Shown piece after piece: positions 34,926 through 44,360 of a stretch of DNA of 64,000 bases. The DNA lies in assembly GCA_003141675.1 (NCBI GenBank), contig PLND01000040.1, positions 22,200 through 86,199 of the forward strand. Reading direction: 5' to 3'. The position numbers were made by a program, and so were the translations under genes. The notes under the pieces are model-generated. The model saw only the letters and a program-made list of their open reading frames with translations, did not search any database and had not been told where the DNA came from. How positions within the stretch are numbered: the stretch's first letter is position 1; each line of letters starts with the position of its first letter. The DNA comes from Anaerolineae bacterium (GTDB taxonomy: Bacteria > Chloroflexota > Anaerolineae > Anaerolineales > RBG-16-64-43).

Positions 34926-35108
34926 ATGGCAACGTGCGAAAACTGCGGGAAAAAACTCGCCTTCGGTCATAGCCGATCATTCTCGAAGCGGGCGACGCAA
35001 CGGTCATTTAAGCCCAATCTTCAGAGGGTGGCGGTCTGGCATGGAAAACGGAAAGAGACCAAAGTGTTGTGCACCAAATGCATTCGAACGATCGTCAAGG
35101 TTGCGTAA
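34926..35108 (+). CDS. rpmB: Large-subunit ribosomal protein bL28
   Basis: 60 residues, basic. The zinc-binding form is seen: C4 and C7 in MATCENCGKK, and C49 and C52 in VLCTKCIRT. The core GHSRSFSKRAT and RSFKPNLQRV match bL28. It sits alone between a promoter and a strong terminator, with AGGAAGGA before the start. Having all four Cys means it belongs to the zinc-dependent (C+) type, whose supply is zinc-sensitive. Confidence 0.95.
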   Translation: MATCENCGKKLAFGHSRSFSKRATQRSFKPNLQRVAVWHGKRKETKVLCTKCIRTIVKVA

Positions 35109-35123
35109 TTTTCTGGAAGGTAT

Positions 35124-35158
35124 GAGGGCCGGCGCATCGTCCGCCGGCTCTTTTTTTT
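35124..35158 (+). terminator. Intrinsic terminator of rpmB
   Basis: GCCGGCG and CGCCGGC form a GC-rich stem with a short loop, followed directly by TC and eight T residues. It is the clearest intrinsic terminator in the window. Confidence 0.9.
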
Positions 35159-35246
35159 AACCGAGAATTCCGGATGGTGCTGGGAAGGAATCATAACTGG
35201 CGGAAGCCAAAAAAACAATGGCATCCGAAGGTGCTGGAAAATCGGC

Positions 35247-36836
35247 ATGGAACATGCTACATTTATACTCGTGAATCTTGCGAAAAAGAGTCTATATTGG
35301 AAATATTGGATTATCTTTGTCGCCTTTGGAATAGGGTTGGCTTGCACTCGCAGCGGGGAGGCGGTAGAGATTTCCAGTAATGAACCGGTCGGCACTGCTC
35401 AGACGTCTTCAACGAAACCGAGTCTGATCTTGGGAAAGACCGGTCAACCCACCCCCTTCCTTCCGGATACCAAGCCCACCGATATCCCCACATCGATGTT
35501 TTCGACCCCGACATTGGATCCCACGCGCGTTTCTTTGATATCGACGCCCGGACCGGGTTCCTACGCCGTTCAACTGGGAGATACGATCGGATCGATTGCG
35601 GCACGGTTCGGGGTTACCCCTGAGTCCATCATCCAACTCAACCAACTCTCGAATCCGAATGCTCTCGAGGTGGGACAGATCCTCAGGATTCCCGTTCCGG
35701 AGTCCGAGAAACCAGGACCGAATTTCAAGATCATTCCGGACTCCGAATTGGTGTACGGTCCGGCCGCCAACGGATTCGACCCGGCCGAATTTTTAAAAGG
35801 CAAGCAGGGATATTTGCAAAGTTATCGCGAAGTGGTCAATAACCGGGAGCGCACGGGGCCGGAACTGATCCTTTTTACGGCGGAACAATATTCCGTCAAT
35901 CCGCGGATTCTCATGGCGGTGCTGGAGTACGCCGCGGGATGGATCAGCAATTCGTCCCCGTCGGTCGAAAAACAAACGTATCCCTTCCTCCCCATCTCGG
36001 GAAAAGAGAATTTATATAAACAACTCGCTTGGGCGGCGGATCAGTTGAACTACGGTTACTACCATTGGAAAACGGGGGGAAACGATTACTGGACTTTGTC
36101 CGACGAGAGCATCGTCCGGGTGGGAAGCGGGATCAACGCCGGTACGGCGGGTGTGCAATATTTGATGGCGCAAATATACGGCCGGGAGGATTGGCTCTCG
36201 GCGGTCTCCGAAAGCGGTGTCTATGCAACGTACTCCTCGATGTTCGGATATCCGTTTCAATGGTCCATCGACCCGATCGTTCCCCCGGATCTCGTCCAGC
36301 CCTCGCTGATGCTGCCCTTCGAGGAGGGGGTGCACTGGTACTTTACCGGCGGGCCGCACGGCGGTTGGGCGTCGGGATCCGCCTGGGCCGCGATAGACTT
36401 CGCGCCTTCGGGGATTGCCCTCGGGTGCGTTCCGTCCGACGATTGGGTGGTGGCTTCGGCTCCCGGTCTGGTCGTGCACAGCGACGAGGGAGCCGTGGTG
36501 GAGGATCTGGATTCCGACGGGAACGAGCACAGCGGTTGGACGATATTGTATATGCACATAGAAACCCGGGACCGGGTTCCGCTCGGCACGACCCTGAAGC
36601 TGGCAGACCGCATCGGTCATCCCTCGTGCGAAGGAGGGTTTGCCAACGGAACGCATACACACCTGGCGCGCCGATTCAACGGCGAATGGATCGCGGCCGA
36701 TGGACCGATCCCGTTTGTTTTGAGCGGATGGGTGGCGAGCGGCACCGGAACCGAATATGACGGATACATAACTAAGGGGGATCAGACGATCGAAGCTTGC
36801 GATTGCGGCGCTCCGGCCAACGAGATATGGAGATGA
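35247..36836 (+). CDS. LysM and M23-like lipoprotein, copy 1 of 3
   Basis: 529 residues. A hydrophobic N-terminal segment ends in GLAC, a plausible lipobox, so the protein is likely exported and lipid-anchored. Then come a Ser/Thr/Pro-rich linker, a LysM domain (about 107-150; VQLGDTIGSIAARFGV), a helical middle domain (about 185-345) and a C-terminal M23-like fold (about 350-520). In the latter, GGPHGGW and AAIDF replace the canonical HxxxD, and the second motif is GTHTH. Peptidoglycan binding and hydrolysis are the likely roles. It is the first of three tandem paralogues with the same layout. The stop overlaps the next start. Confidence 0.85.
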   Translation: MEHATFILVNLAKKSLYWKYWIIFVAFGIGLACTRSGEAVEISSNEPVGTAQTSSTKPSLILGKTGQPTPFLPDTKPTDIPTSMFSTPTLDPTRVSLISTPGPGSYAVQLGDTIGSIAARFGVTPESIIQLNQLSNPNALEVGQILRIPVPESEKPGPNFKIIPDSELVYGPAANGFDPAEFLKGKQGYLQSYREVVNNRERTGPELILFTAEQYSVNPRILMAVLEYAAGWISNSSPSVEKQTYPFLPISGKENLYKQLAWAADQLNYGYYHWKTGGNDYWTLSDESIVRVGSGINAGTAGVQYLMAQIYGREDWLSAVSESGVYATYSSMFGYPFQWSIDPIVPPDLVQPSLMLPFEEGVHWYFTGGPHGGWASGSAWAAIDFAPSGIALGCVPSDDWVVASAPGLVVHSDEGAVVEDLDSDGNEHSGWTILYMHIETRDRVPLGTTLKLADRIGHPSCEGGFANGTHTHLARRFNGEWIAADGPIPFVLSGWVASGTGTEYDGYITKGDQTIEACDCGAPANEIWR

Positions 36837-38395
36837 TCCGCACTTTCACCCGACGCTCCGGTTTTCGGCTGGCAGGGATCGTGATCCTGCTGGCGGTTCC
36901 TGCCCTGGCTTGTTCCCGGGATACGGTCGCCACCGAAGATATCCGCTTTTTGTTCCAGACCGATACCGCCACTACCCAGCCGGCCTCTCCAACGGCGGAG
37001 AAGTCGGCGCAGCCGACCGACACCCGGTCGATCGCGCCGCTTCCTTCCGCAACGCTCGAACCGACCAACACTTTTCCGCCCACGCCGACGCTTCGCCCGC
37101 GTGCCACCCCGCTACCGGTGGCCTATTCCGTTCAGGCGGGCGACACGCTCCGGACTGTTGCCATCCGGTTCGGCGTCCTGCCTTCCGATATCCGCTCGGT
37201 GGACAATGAGACGCTTCCGTCGGACGGATTATTGACGCCGAGTCTCCAACTGATCATCCCCGTATCGTTGGCCGATACCTCGGATTCCGCTCATCTCTTT
37301 CCCGATAGCGGAATCATCTACTCTCCCACGTTCGTCCATTTCGATCCGATTAAATACATCAACGATCAAAACGGGTATCTGGCTTCGTATCGTTCCACCA
37401 ACGGATCGAACGCCGTTGGGCCGGAAACCCTCCGCCAGGTTGCCTTCAATAACTCCTTCAGCCCCAAACTCCTCCTGGCGTTGCTGGAGTATGAAAGCAG
37501 ATGGGTGACGAATAAAAATCCTTCGGCGGATACGCTGAACTATCCGTTGGGGGATAAAGATCCCAAGCAGCCCGGATTATCGGCTCAGTTGGTCTGGGCG
37601 ACGAACATTTTAAGCATCGGCTATTATGGGTGGCGGGATGCCAGTCTGCTGAATTTACCTTTCGGCGACGGCGGCGTGCTCCGCTTGGCGCCGGATTTAA
37701 ACGCCGGAACCGTCGCGATCCTGTATTTTTTCGCCCGGACCACCGCCGACCGCTCCGCATGGCAACAAGCCGTAACGGATTTTCTCGACCTCTATTCCCG
37801 GATGTTCGGCAATCCCTTCGACCAGGCGGTCGAGCCGCTGTATTCCTCCGAACTCCCGTTGACCACAATGGAACTTCCTTTTCCCCGGGAGCAGCAGTGG
37901 GCTTTCACCGGCGGGCCGCACGGCGCCTGGGAACACGACGGAGCCCGGGCGGCGCTGGATTTCGCCCCGACGGATTCGGCGAATTGCGCCGTGTCCCCCA
38001 GCTGGGTGACGGCTTCCGCTCCGGGGTTGATCGTGCGTTCGTCCGAAAACGTCGTTGTTATCGACCTGGACGGCGACGGATATGAAGAAACCGGGTGGGA
38101 CATCCTTTATCTGCATATCGCCACCAAAGATCAAATTCCCCAGGGATCGCATGTGGAGACCGGCGATCGCCTCGGACATCCCTCCTGCCAAGGCGGAATC
38201 GCCACCGGAACCCACGTCCACATCGCGCGAAAATTTAACGGAGAGTGGATGCTTGCCGGCGGACCGGTGCCCTTCGTGCTCAGCGGGTGGGTATGCCATG
38301 CCGGCGGAGCGCCATATGAAGGATCGATGGCGCGGGATGGGACGACGATCGTCGCTCATCCCTGGGCATCCAGTGAAACATTGATCTGGAGATAA
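36827..38395 (+). CDS. LysM and M23-like lipoprotein, copy 2 of 3
   Basis: About 522 residues with the same order as its neighbours: signal peptide ending VPALAC (lipobox), Ser/Thr/Pro linker, LysM (VQAGDTLRTVAIRFGV), helical middle domain and M23-like C-terminus. The metal-site region has GGPHGAW, AALDF and GTHVH, so one HxH is intact and the first His of HxxxD is missing. The start is ATG 36827 or 36833; the latter overlaps the stop of copy 1 by ATGA. Its function is inferred from the domain order: cell-wall binding and remodelling. Confidence 0.84.
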   Translation: MEMIRTFTRRSGFRLAGIVILLAVPALACSRDTVATEDIRFLFQTDTATTQPASPTAEKSAQPTDTRSIAPLPSATLEPTNTFPPTPTLRPRATPLPVAYSVQAGDTLRTVAIRFGVLPSDIRSVDNETLPSDGLLTPSLQLIIPVSLADTSDSAHLFPDSGIIYSPTFVHFDPIKYINDQNGYLASYRSTNGSNAVGPETLRQVAFNNSFSPKLLLALLEYESRWVTNKNPSADTLNYPLGDKDPKQPGLSAQLVWATNILSIGYYGWRDASLLNLPFGDGGVLRLAPDLNAGTVAILYFFARTTADRSAWQQAVTDFLDLYSRMFGNPFDQAVEPLYSSELPLTTMELPFPREQQWAFTGGPHGAWEHDGARAALDFAPTDSANCAVSPSWVTASAPGLIVRSSENVVVIDLDGDGYEETGWDILYLHIATKDQIPQGSHVETGDRLGHPSCQGGIATGTHVHIARKFNGEWMLAGGPVPFVLSGWVCHAGGAPYEGSMARDGTTIVAHPWASSETLIWR

Positions 38396-38495
38396 AACGT
38401 AACCTCGCGATGAAAAAATCCTGTAACGAAAAAAAATGGATTCGGCGCAACGAATCCCGCTTCTCATCCCCGCGGTTTCTTAACGGTTGCAGCCG

Positions 38496-40043
38496 ATGAA
38501 TAATTTGCATCACACGAATATCCATCGTCTGCGGACCGCGCGGTTATGGGTCGGGGGAATCCTGGTGGTTGTGCTTGGATTGTCGGCCTGCGTTCCGGAA
38601 GCAACAACCGTTTCATTTACTCCCGCGGGCTCAGCGCTTCCATCGCGCTCCGCGGCCGTCGCACAACCTACGCCGCTTCCCACCCGCGGTCAAATCGAAC
38701 CCGGCCAGCTGGTGGAGTACCGCGCGCAATCGGGGGATACGCTGGAAGCGATTGCCGCGCACTTCCACACCACCGTCGACGATATCCGCAAGAATAATTC
38801 CGGGCTTCCGCCAAAGACGACCACGCTTACACCCGGCTTGGCGCTCCATGTCCCGATTTACCTGGCGCCGTTCACCGGCACGCCGTTCCAGATGCTCCCA
38901 GACAGCGAAGTGGTGGCTGGACCCGGCGTACCGGGTTTTGACGGGAAGGCTTTTGTGGATTCCCATCCCGGTTATCTGAAGGACTATACCGAATACGCCT
39001 TTGACCAAACTCTATCCGGGTGGGAGGACGTTCAGATCGTCGCCCGCGACTTCTCCGTGAACCCCCGAATCCTGCTGGCGCTGTTGGAATATCGCGCGCA
39101 AGCGATAACCCGCAGTGACCAGAGCGATGAGGTAAAAGCGCTCCCGCTTCAAAACGCCAACTACACCGCGTACGGTCTCGCGCTGCAGGTCTCCCTCGCG
39201 GCGGGAAAATTGAACGAGGGCTACTACGGCTGGCGGACGGGACAGCTTGAGGAGATCGAGCTGGCCGACGGACGGATTACGCGGCCGGATCCCTGGCAAA
39301 ACCCAGGCACGGTTGCCGTGCAATATCTGTTGGCCCAATGGTTCGGCCAGGAGCAGTTCGACCAGGCCGTCAGCCCGGACGGATTTATCCAAACCTACCG
39401 GAATCTCTTTGGCGATCCGTTTTCTTATTCGGTGCAGCTCATGCCGGGCGATTTGCAGCAACCGAAAATGCAATTGCCTTTTGAGCCGGGGAAAATCTGG
39501 CACTTTACCGGTGGGCCGCACCCGGTATGGGGGGAGGGGCTTCCCTGGGCGGCGATTGATTTTTCACCTCCCGCCGCTAAACCCGGCTGTCAGGAAAGCC
39601 CTGAATGGGTGACCGCGGTTACCGACGGCCTCGTAGTTCGGAGCGGACCGGCAACAGTAATTTTGGATCTAGACATGGACGGCGATGAAAACACCGGCTG
39701 GACTCTCCTCTATTACCACATTGCGGATCAAGATCGGGTGGCTCAGGGAACGCGGGTGAAAGCTGGGGATCACATCGGCCATCCATCCTGCGAAGGCGGC
39801 CGAGCGACCGGGACCAACCTGCATATCGGCCGAAGGTACAACGGAGAATGGATTTCTGCGGCCGGACCATTGGCCTTCGACCTGAGCGATTGGATCGTGG
39901 GCTCGGGCGACAGCCCATACCAGGGAACCCTCTCGTATTATCTGGAATCCGTCCTGCACGCTTGCGATTGCGTCACCTCGAATAACCAAATCTCGCTGGC
40001 TCCACCGGAATTGCCCACACCGACAGACAATTCTTCCCCGTAG
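38496..40043 (+). CDS. LysM and M23-like lipoprotein, copy 3 of 3
   Basis: About 515 residues. The signal peptide ends GLSAC (lipobox). The LysM domain is VQ-type (RAQSGDTLEAIAAHFHT), followed by the middle domain and the M23-like C-terminus. Here the second metal motif reads GTNLH: Asn replaces the first His of HxH that copies 1 and 2 keep. This copy may therefore be catalytically weak or purely a binding protein. It lies 100 nt after copy 2. The C-terminal tail is short and Pro/Thr-rich. The start is ATG 38496; a TTG three codons earlier is also open. Confidence 0.83.
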   Translation: MNNLHHTNIHRLRTARLWVGGILVVVLGLSACVPEATTVSFTPAGSALPSRSAAVAQPTPLPTRGQIEPGQLVEYRAQSGDTLEAIAAHFHTTVDDIRKNNSGLPPKTTTLTPGLALHVPIYLAPFTGTPFQMLPDSEVVAGPGVPGFDGKAFVDSHPGYLKDYTEYAFDQTLSGWEDVQIVARDFSVNPRILLALLEYRAQAITRSDQSDEVKALPLQNANYTAYGLALQVSLAAGKLNEGYYGWRTGQLEEIELADGRITRPDPWQNPGTVAVQYLLAQWFGQEQFDQAVSPDGFIQTYRNLFGDPFSYSVQLMPGDLQQPKMQLPFEPGKIWHFTGGPHPVWGEGLPWAAIDFSPPAAKPGCQESPEWVTAVTDGLVVRSGPATVILDLDMDGDENTGWTLLYYHIADQDRVAQGTRVKAGDHIGHPSCEGGRATGTNLHIGRRYNGEWISAAGPLAFDLSDWIVGSGDSPYQGTLSYYLESVLHACDCVTSNNQISLAPPELPTPTDNSSP

Positions 40044-40208
40044 GATATTCTCCCCGACGTGCTTGCGCGCGGAAGAACGAGCAAGGAAAATCGGTTTTGA
40101 GCAACCGCGGGCAAGACATCAGATTATGAAAGCTTAGCGCCATGCAGGGAGAAGACTTCCGATCCGGTTTTTCCCTCGCAAGGTGCGAACTGTTCCAGAG
40201 TTTCATGT

Positions 40209-40214
40209 TATAGT
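40209..40214 (+). promoter_or_regulatory. -10 element of rnpB
   Basis: TATAGT lies 6 nt upstream of the 5' end deduced from helix P1. No good -35 hexamer is seen at the usual spacing. Confidence 0.5.
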
Positions 40215-40220
40215 AATCCG

Positions 40221-40655
40221 GGTATCCAAGTCGACCGGGCGATCGCGATTCCGATCATGGGATCGAGGAAAGTCCGCGCTCCAAAGAGCACGACGCCGGG
40301 TAACACCCAGGGCGGGGCGACCTGCCGGACCAGGGCCACAGAGAAGCGCATTGCCTGGCTCCTCCCCTTCCCGTTTTTTGCTCTGCAAAAAACGCGCTCG
40401 GGAGAAGTCAGGCGAGGGTGAAACGGCGGTGTAAGAGACCACCGGCGTCCGCCGAAAGACGGACGGCCTGGCAACCCCCGTCGGGAGCAAGGCCAAACAG
40501 AGGTGACCCCCTTTGGGGGGATACGGTGCTGCTCGCACCGTCCGAACCTCGGGTAGGCTGCTGGAGCCACGCGGCAACGCGTGCGCCGAGAGGGATGATC
40601 GCCGGGCGGGGCAACCCGTCGCACAGAACGCGGCTTATAGGTCGGCTTGGGTGCC
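40221..40655 (+). ncRNA. rnpB: RNase P RNA component
   Basis: The conserved core GAGGAAAGTCCG lies near 40263-40274, and the 3' conserved ACAGAA followed by GGCTTA near 40624-40638. The ends pair as helix P1: GGTATCCAAGTCGACC at the start with GGTCGGCTTGGGTGCC at the end, 16 pairs including G-U. GGGTAACACCC in the 5' third fits a P-stem loop. The length of about 435 nt is normal for a bacterial type A-like molecule. A T run follows directly as terminator. A TATAGT box at 40209-40214 sits 6 nt before the 5' end. It forms the catalytic subunit that trims tRNA leaders. Confidence 0.93.
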
Positions 40656-40816
40656 TTTTTCCGCATTCCATAAATCGGGAAAAAAAGAGCAGGAAGCAAA
40701 GGACTGTTTCAGAAACATGGGCGATTTTTCTATTAATACTTGGCCGACCCGAGCCGGGGTGAAGGCGGCTGGATGAAGCCGGCGTTCCCAGAAGGCGTTC
40801 CGATTGAGGTTGACCC

Positions 40817-42001
40817 ATGCCGGTTGAGTTGTATGTAGGGAAAGATCCGCAGGGACGTCCTTGGGCGCCCGATTTCACCCATGAGATGGACGCGGCGATT
40901 CGAATCGCCGGAAAAGCCTGGCGCACTTTCCATTCCGGCAAGGAACTTTTTCTCCTAGCATTCAATCTGCATACCCCGAACATCGACATCCTGGTCATCT
41001 CCGAACGTGGAATCGGGTTGGTGGAAATGAAAAGCCATCACGGAAAGATCACCGTGGAGGCGGAAGGCGCCTGGTTCGCGGACGGGCAGCGGATGGCGGG
41101 TTACAAGGTCGTTCCGGGGCGCGAACTCTCTCCCGCTTCCTACCTCAATCCCCATAGCCAGGTGCAGGGCCACGGGGACCGGCTGCATGAAATGCTGATC
41201 CCCATCATCCGCGAGGACTACCCGGATCTGACACCGGGAAAACGCCGCAATCTGCGGTTGCAAACCTGCGTATGTTTCGCCAACCCCGAGGCGGATCTGT
41301 CGGAAATTAAAAAAATCCTTTCGGGATGGAATCGCGAACGATTGCGGCCGTGGGAGAGCGATTTCTGCGTGGCCTCGCCGGAGGAAATTCCGGAATGGAT
41401 TTCGGCGCTTCGCTTCGAAGTGAAAATAATCGATACCCCGCCGTATTTTCCCTTCCGGCTGGATCCAGCCAAGCAGCGCTCGCTGCTGATGCGGTTGTTC
41501 GCAGTGGAGCGGTGGAAGAATATGGAACGCATGCTTCCGGTTAACCGCTTCGGAAAATTACAACAGTTGCGCGGTGAGCACACGGTGGCCAGCTACTCCC
41601 TCTGGGAGGAGGAAACCTTCCTTGGGCGGGACCCGCTGAAATGCACGATCGTCGCACCGGAGCAGTGCACCAAGGTCAGCCGGACGCATGCCGTCATCCG
41701 GCGGGAGATTGAGGGAATCATCCTCGAAGATTTAAACAGCCACAACGGTACTTACCTCGACGGAACGCGGATTTCGGGAAAGGTCGTTCTGCAGGACAAA
41801 GTTTCCTTCATCCTGGGAGGAACCGGAAACTCGGACAAGGAATGCTGCTATACCTTCCGGGAAATCGAGGTTGGATCGGACGAAGTGGATACGACTGAAG
41901 ACGGCACGCGGCCGAAATCCAGCGGAAAACCTCTCGCCAGCGCGACGGAGGCGGCACCCGAATATCCTCCAAACCGGACAACCCCCACCGCTCGAAAATA
42001 G
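40817..42001 (+). CDS. NERD-domain protein fused to a C-terminal FHA domain
   Basis: 394 residues. The N-terminal NERD (nuclease-related) domain covers about residues 20-150. Its core NIDILVISERGIGLVEMKSHHG shows D57, E70 and K72 in the order expected for a PD-(D/E)xK-like nuclease site. A middle region of unknown fold follows to about 255. The FHA domain (about 255-350) has FLGRD, SRTHA and LNSHNGTYLDG, all the residues used to bind phospho-Thr. The tail is disordered and Pro/Ser-rich. NERD proteins of known role are few. The FHA suggests recruitment to a phosphorylated partner, perhaps by a Ser/Thr kinase elsewhere in the genome. It is preceded by rnpB and followed by a small membrane protein. 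Confidence 0.88.
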   Translation: MPVELYVGKDPQGRPWAPDFTHEMDAAIRIAGKAWRTFHSGKELFLLAFNLHTPNIDILVISERGIGLVEMKSHHGKITVEAEGAWFADGQRMAGYKVVPGRELSPASYLNPHSQVQGHGDRLHEMLIPIIREDYPDLTPGKRRNLRLQTCVCFANPEADLSEIKKILSGWNRERLRPWESDFCVASPEEIPEWISALRFEVKIIDTPPYFPFRLDPAKQRSLLMRLFAVERWKNMERMLPVNRFGKLQQLRGEHTVASYSLWEEETFLGRDPLKCTIVAPEQCTKVSRTHAVIRREIEGIILEDLNSHNGTYLDGTRISGKVVLQDKVSFILGGTGNSDKECCYTFREIEVGSDEVDTTEDGTRPKSSGKPLASATEAAPEYPPNRTTPTARK

Positions 42002-42207
42002 ATTGTTGGAAAGCCGGGGAACGACGGAAAAGAGGGTGCAATCCCGGGCGTTTACAAAGCCCGCTGTGGAAATTCGAAATTATCGGGGAAGAGTGTCGTA
42101 TAATTTTAATTGTCGAAGCAAACGGAGAAATCGCGGGCGCCGGGAGAAATCGATCCGGTCTCTGCTGAGAAACACTACGCAACGATTGACCGTTGAGGAG
42201 GAACTCC

Positions 42208-42549
42208 ATGGGTGCCGGTCATCAGTTTGAAATCGAGGCCATGCGGGATAAGAAAAAGTCCATCCACCCTGCATGGGTTGCTGTAGGTTGTTTTACCCTC
42301 GTGGGGCTGTCGGCAGCCGGCTATTTTCTGGCCACCTGGTTTATCGCGGCCGATCAAAAGAACGGATGGATCCCCTTGCCACCGGTCGCTTTATACCCGT
42401 TCTTTGAGTTGGGCTCCGCGCTAATCGTCGTGTTGATCGGCTCCGCGTTGTTTTCCATTGTGTATGGTGTAGTTAATCCCCTCAAGCCCGGCAGATACGA
42501 TGTGACTGATACAACAACCTTTCCGCCCCCTCCCAGAAGAAGAAAATAA
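42208..42549 (+). CDS. Small two-segment membrane protein of unknown function
   Basis: About 113 residues with two hydrophobic segments (about 20-45 and 62-88) and a Pro/Arg-rich C-terminus. It begins MGAGHQFEIEAMRDKKK and is likely cytoplasmic at both ends. I start it at 42208, where GAGGAAC stands 4-5 nt upstream. A TATAAT at 42099-42104 could be a -10 box, though it has no clear -35. No family is recognised. Confidence 0.7.
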   Translation: MGAGHQFEIEAMRDKKKSIHPAWVAVGCFTLVGLSAAGYFLATWFIAADQKNGWIPLPPVALYPFFELGSALIVVLIGSALFSIVYGVVNPLKPGRYDVTDTTTFPPPPRRRK

Positions 42550-42750
42550 CAACAACCTTTTTACAATTATTCCAATTCCCATCGATTCAGCTGCGGAACA
42601 ATCCGCCTGGAAAGCTTCGGATTCCCATTTTGACGCTTCCGCAGTTTGGATTGCGTGAGACGCCGCTCTTACCGACCCGGCAACCGACGATAGGGGATGA
42701 TCGCGAAGAACATGGCGAGAGGAACAACCCGGCTTGATGGACGGGACTTT

Positions 42751-43311
42751 TTATCGGCTGTTCCAAAATTGTTCGGGAAATCCCGCCGCTCTATTTTCCA
42801 GCCGCGCATATTGAAACAGCAGATCAGAAAGCCGGTTTAGGTAAAGCCGGGGCAGAGGATCGATTGTTTCGGACCTGGATAGCGCGACCAATTCCCGTTC
42901 CGCGCGGCGGCAGACGGCCCGCGCGAATTGGAGGCTGGAAGCGATCGGGGTCCCGCCGGGGAGGAGAAAATTTTCCAGCGGTCCGAGCCGGCGCTGCAAC
43001 TCGGCGCTTTCCTGCTCCAGAACTTCAGGGGAATGGACGTCGAAGCCTGGCGCGTCGGTGGTTCGCGCCTTAAGGGATTTCCGGGAAAGCATCGCGCCGA
43101 TGCAGAGCAGATCGTTTTGAATCTCACGCAGCCGGCGGTCGGTTGCGGGTTGCGGCTTCTGGGCCCGGGCCACACCCAGTGCGGAGTTCAACTCGTCCAG
43201 AGCGCCGATCGCGTGAATCCGCTTGGAATCCTTGCGGATGCGTTCACCGCCGGCCAAATCGGTGAATCCGTCGTCCCCGCGCCGTGTGGTGATCTTTGTT
43301 ATGCGTGGCAT
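42751..43311 (-). CDS. PduO-type cob(I)alamin adenosyltransferase
   Basis: About 186 residues. The family's N-terminal ATP/cobalamin signature TTRRGDDGFTDLAGGERI is present, then ALDELNSALG, and a C-terminal FARAVCRRAERE followed by YLNRLSDLLF. It adds adenosyl from ATP to cob(I)alamin, giving coenzyme B12. It lies next to a BtuCD-type transporter under a cobalamin riboswitch on the same strand. The start is 43311 (MPRITK), with GGGAGAGATT upstream. Confidence 0.93.
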   Translation of the reverse strand: MPRITKITTRRGDDGFTDLAGGERIRKDSKRIHAIGALDELNSALGVARAQKPQPATDRRLREIQNDLLCIGAMLSRKSLKARTTDAPGFDVHSPEVLEQESAELQRRLGPLENFLLPGGTPIASSLQFARAVCRRAERELVALSRSETIDPLPRLYLNRLSDLLFQYARLENRAAGFPEQFWNSR

Positions 43312-43460
43312 GGAATCTCTCCCGAACTCTGCGATCAAAAAAAACTGAAACCGTTGAAAAAAAATCCAATTTCAATATCCTGACGCCGGAATGATCCGTG
43401 CCAGACGGCTTGATTCCTCGAACTGCCGGGCCTCAGGATGCAATCTTCCCGGATTTCATC

Positions 43461-44360
43461 TTATCCCCTTTTCCGCGGGCGATGCAAATTTTCCCCGCCC
43501 GGTGGGATTTCCACCGCGGATGCCGAAACGCCGTACGCATCCGCCGATGGTTCGTCGCCGTCGGGAAGGACCAGCGGAAACCCGCGTTCCGGATGTGGGA
43601 TGACTTGCAGGGGGAAGTCGTATAGGGAGGAGAGCGTTTCCGAGGTAAAAACTTCCACAGGCGGGCCGCACCGGATCATACGCCCGCGCTCCAGCAACGC
43701 GACCCGATCGGCAAACCGGGAAACGAGATTCAGATCGTGCAGGACGATCAGCACCGCCCGACGGAACTCGTGGGCCAGATCATGCAACAGGGCGAGCGTT
43801 TCCATTTGATGGCGCACGTCGAGGTGCGCCGTCGGTTCATCCATCAGCAGAATGGGCGCTTCCTGAGCCAGCGCGCGGGCGATCATCACCCGTTGCTGCC
43901 CGCCGCCCGAGAGCGTCTCGACGAACTGGCCATCCAGCCCGTCCAGGCCGACCGCCGATAATGCGGACTGCACGGCTTCGCGATCGGCGACGCTTTCCGG
44001 GCCGAACCAACCGTGAAAGGAAATCCTGCCCAGCATGACGGTCTCGGCCGCCGTAAAACCGGGCGGCAATTTTTCCATCTGCGGTACCACTCCGATCAAG
44101 CGCGCTCTACGATCCGGCGGAAGCCGGTGGACGGGACCGGTCGTGCCCGGAATCCAAACCCGGCCGGTGAGGGGTTCGAGGATTCCGCAAGCGGCGCGCA
44201 GCAAGGTGGTCTTCCCGCAGCCGTTGGGTCCGGCCAGCGCGACGACCTCCCCGCCGGAGACGCGCAGGGAGACGTGGTCGAGCGCGTTTTCCTTCGAGGA
44301 TGGATACCGGAAGGAAAGATCTTCCACGACCATAGAGACCGGGGAGTCGAATATCTTCAC
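43461..44360 (-). CDS. btuD: ABC transporter ATP-binding protein, cobalamin-type (BtuD/FecE family)
   Basis: About 299 residues. Walker A is GPNGCGKTTL, the signature is LSGGGQQRVMIARAL, Walker B is ILLMDEPTAHLD, and the switch His is in IVLHDLN. It belongs to the FecE/BtuD group that partners FecCD permeases. The cobalamin riboswitch upstream of its permease makes vitamin B12 the likely cargo; iron siderophores are the alternative. The start is a GTG at 44360 overlapping the permease stop (GTGA); ATG 44333 is possible. The C-terminus has a proline-rich extension past the usual end. Confidence 0.9.
   Translation of the reverse strand: MKIFDSPVSMVVEDLSFRYPSSKENALDHVSLRVSGGEVVALAGPNGCGKTTLLRAACGILEPLTGRVWIPGTTGPVHRLPPDRRARLIGVVPQMEKLPPGFTAAETVMLGRISFHGWFGPESVADREAVQSALSAVGLDGLDGQFVETLSGGGQQRVMIARALAQEAPILLMDEPTAHLDVRHQMETLALLHDLAHEFRRAVLIVLHDLNLVSRFADRVALLERGRMIRCGPPVEVFTSETLSSLYDFPLQVIPHPERGFPLVLPDGDEPSADAYGVSASAVEIPPGGENLHRPRKRG

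Noticed and set aside
40221-40655. Open frames on both strands across 40.2-40.8 kb
   Set aside because: The stretch folds as RNase P RNA with its conserved core and a 16-pair P1 helix; the frames have no ribosome sites or protein similarity.
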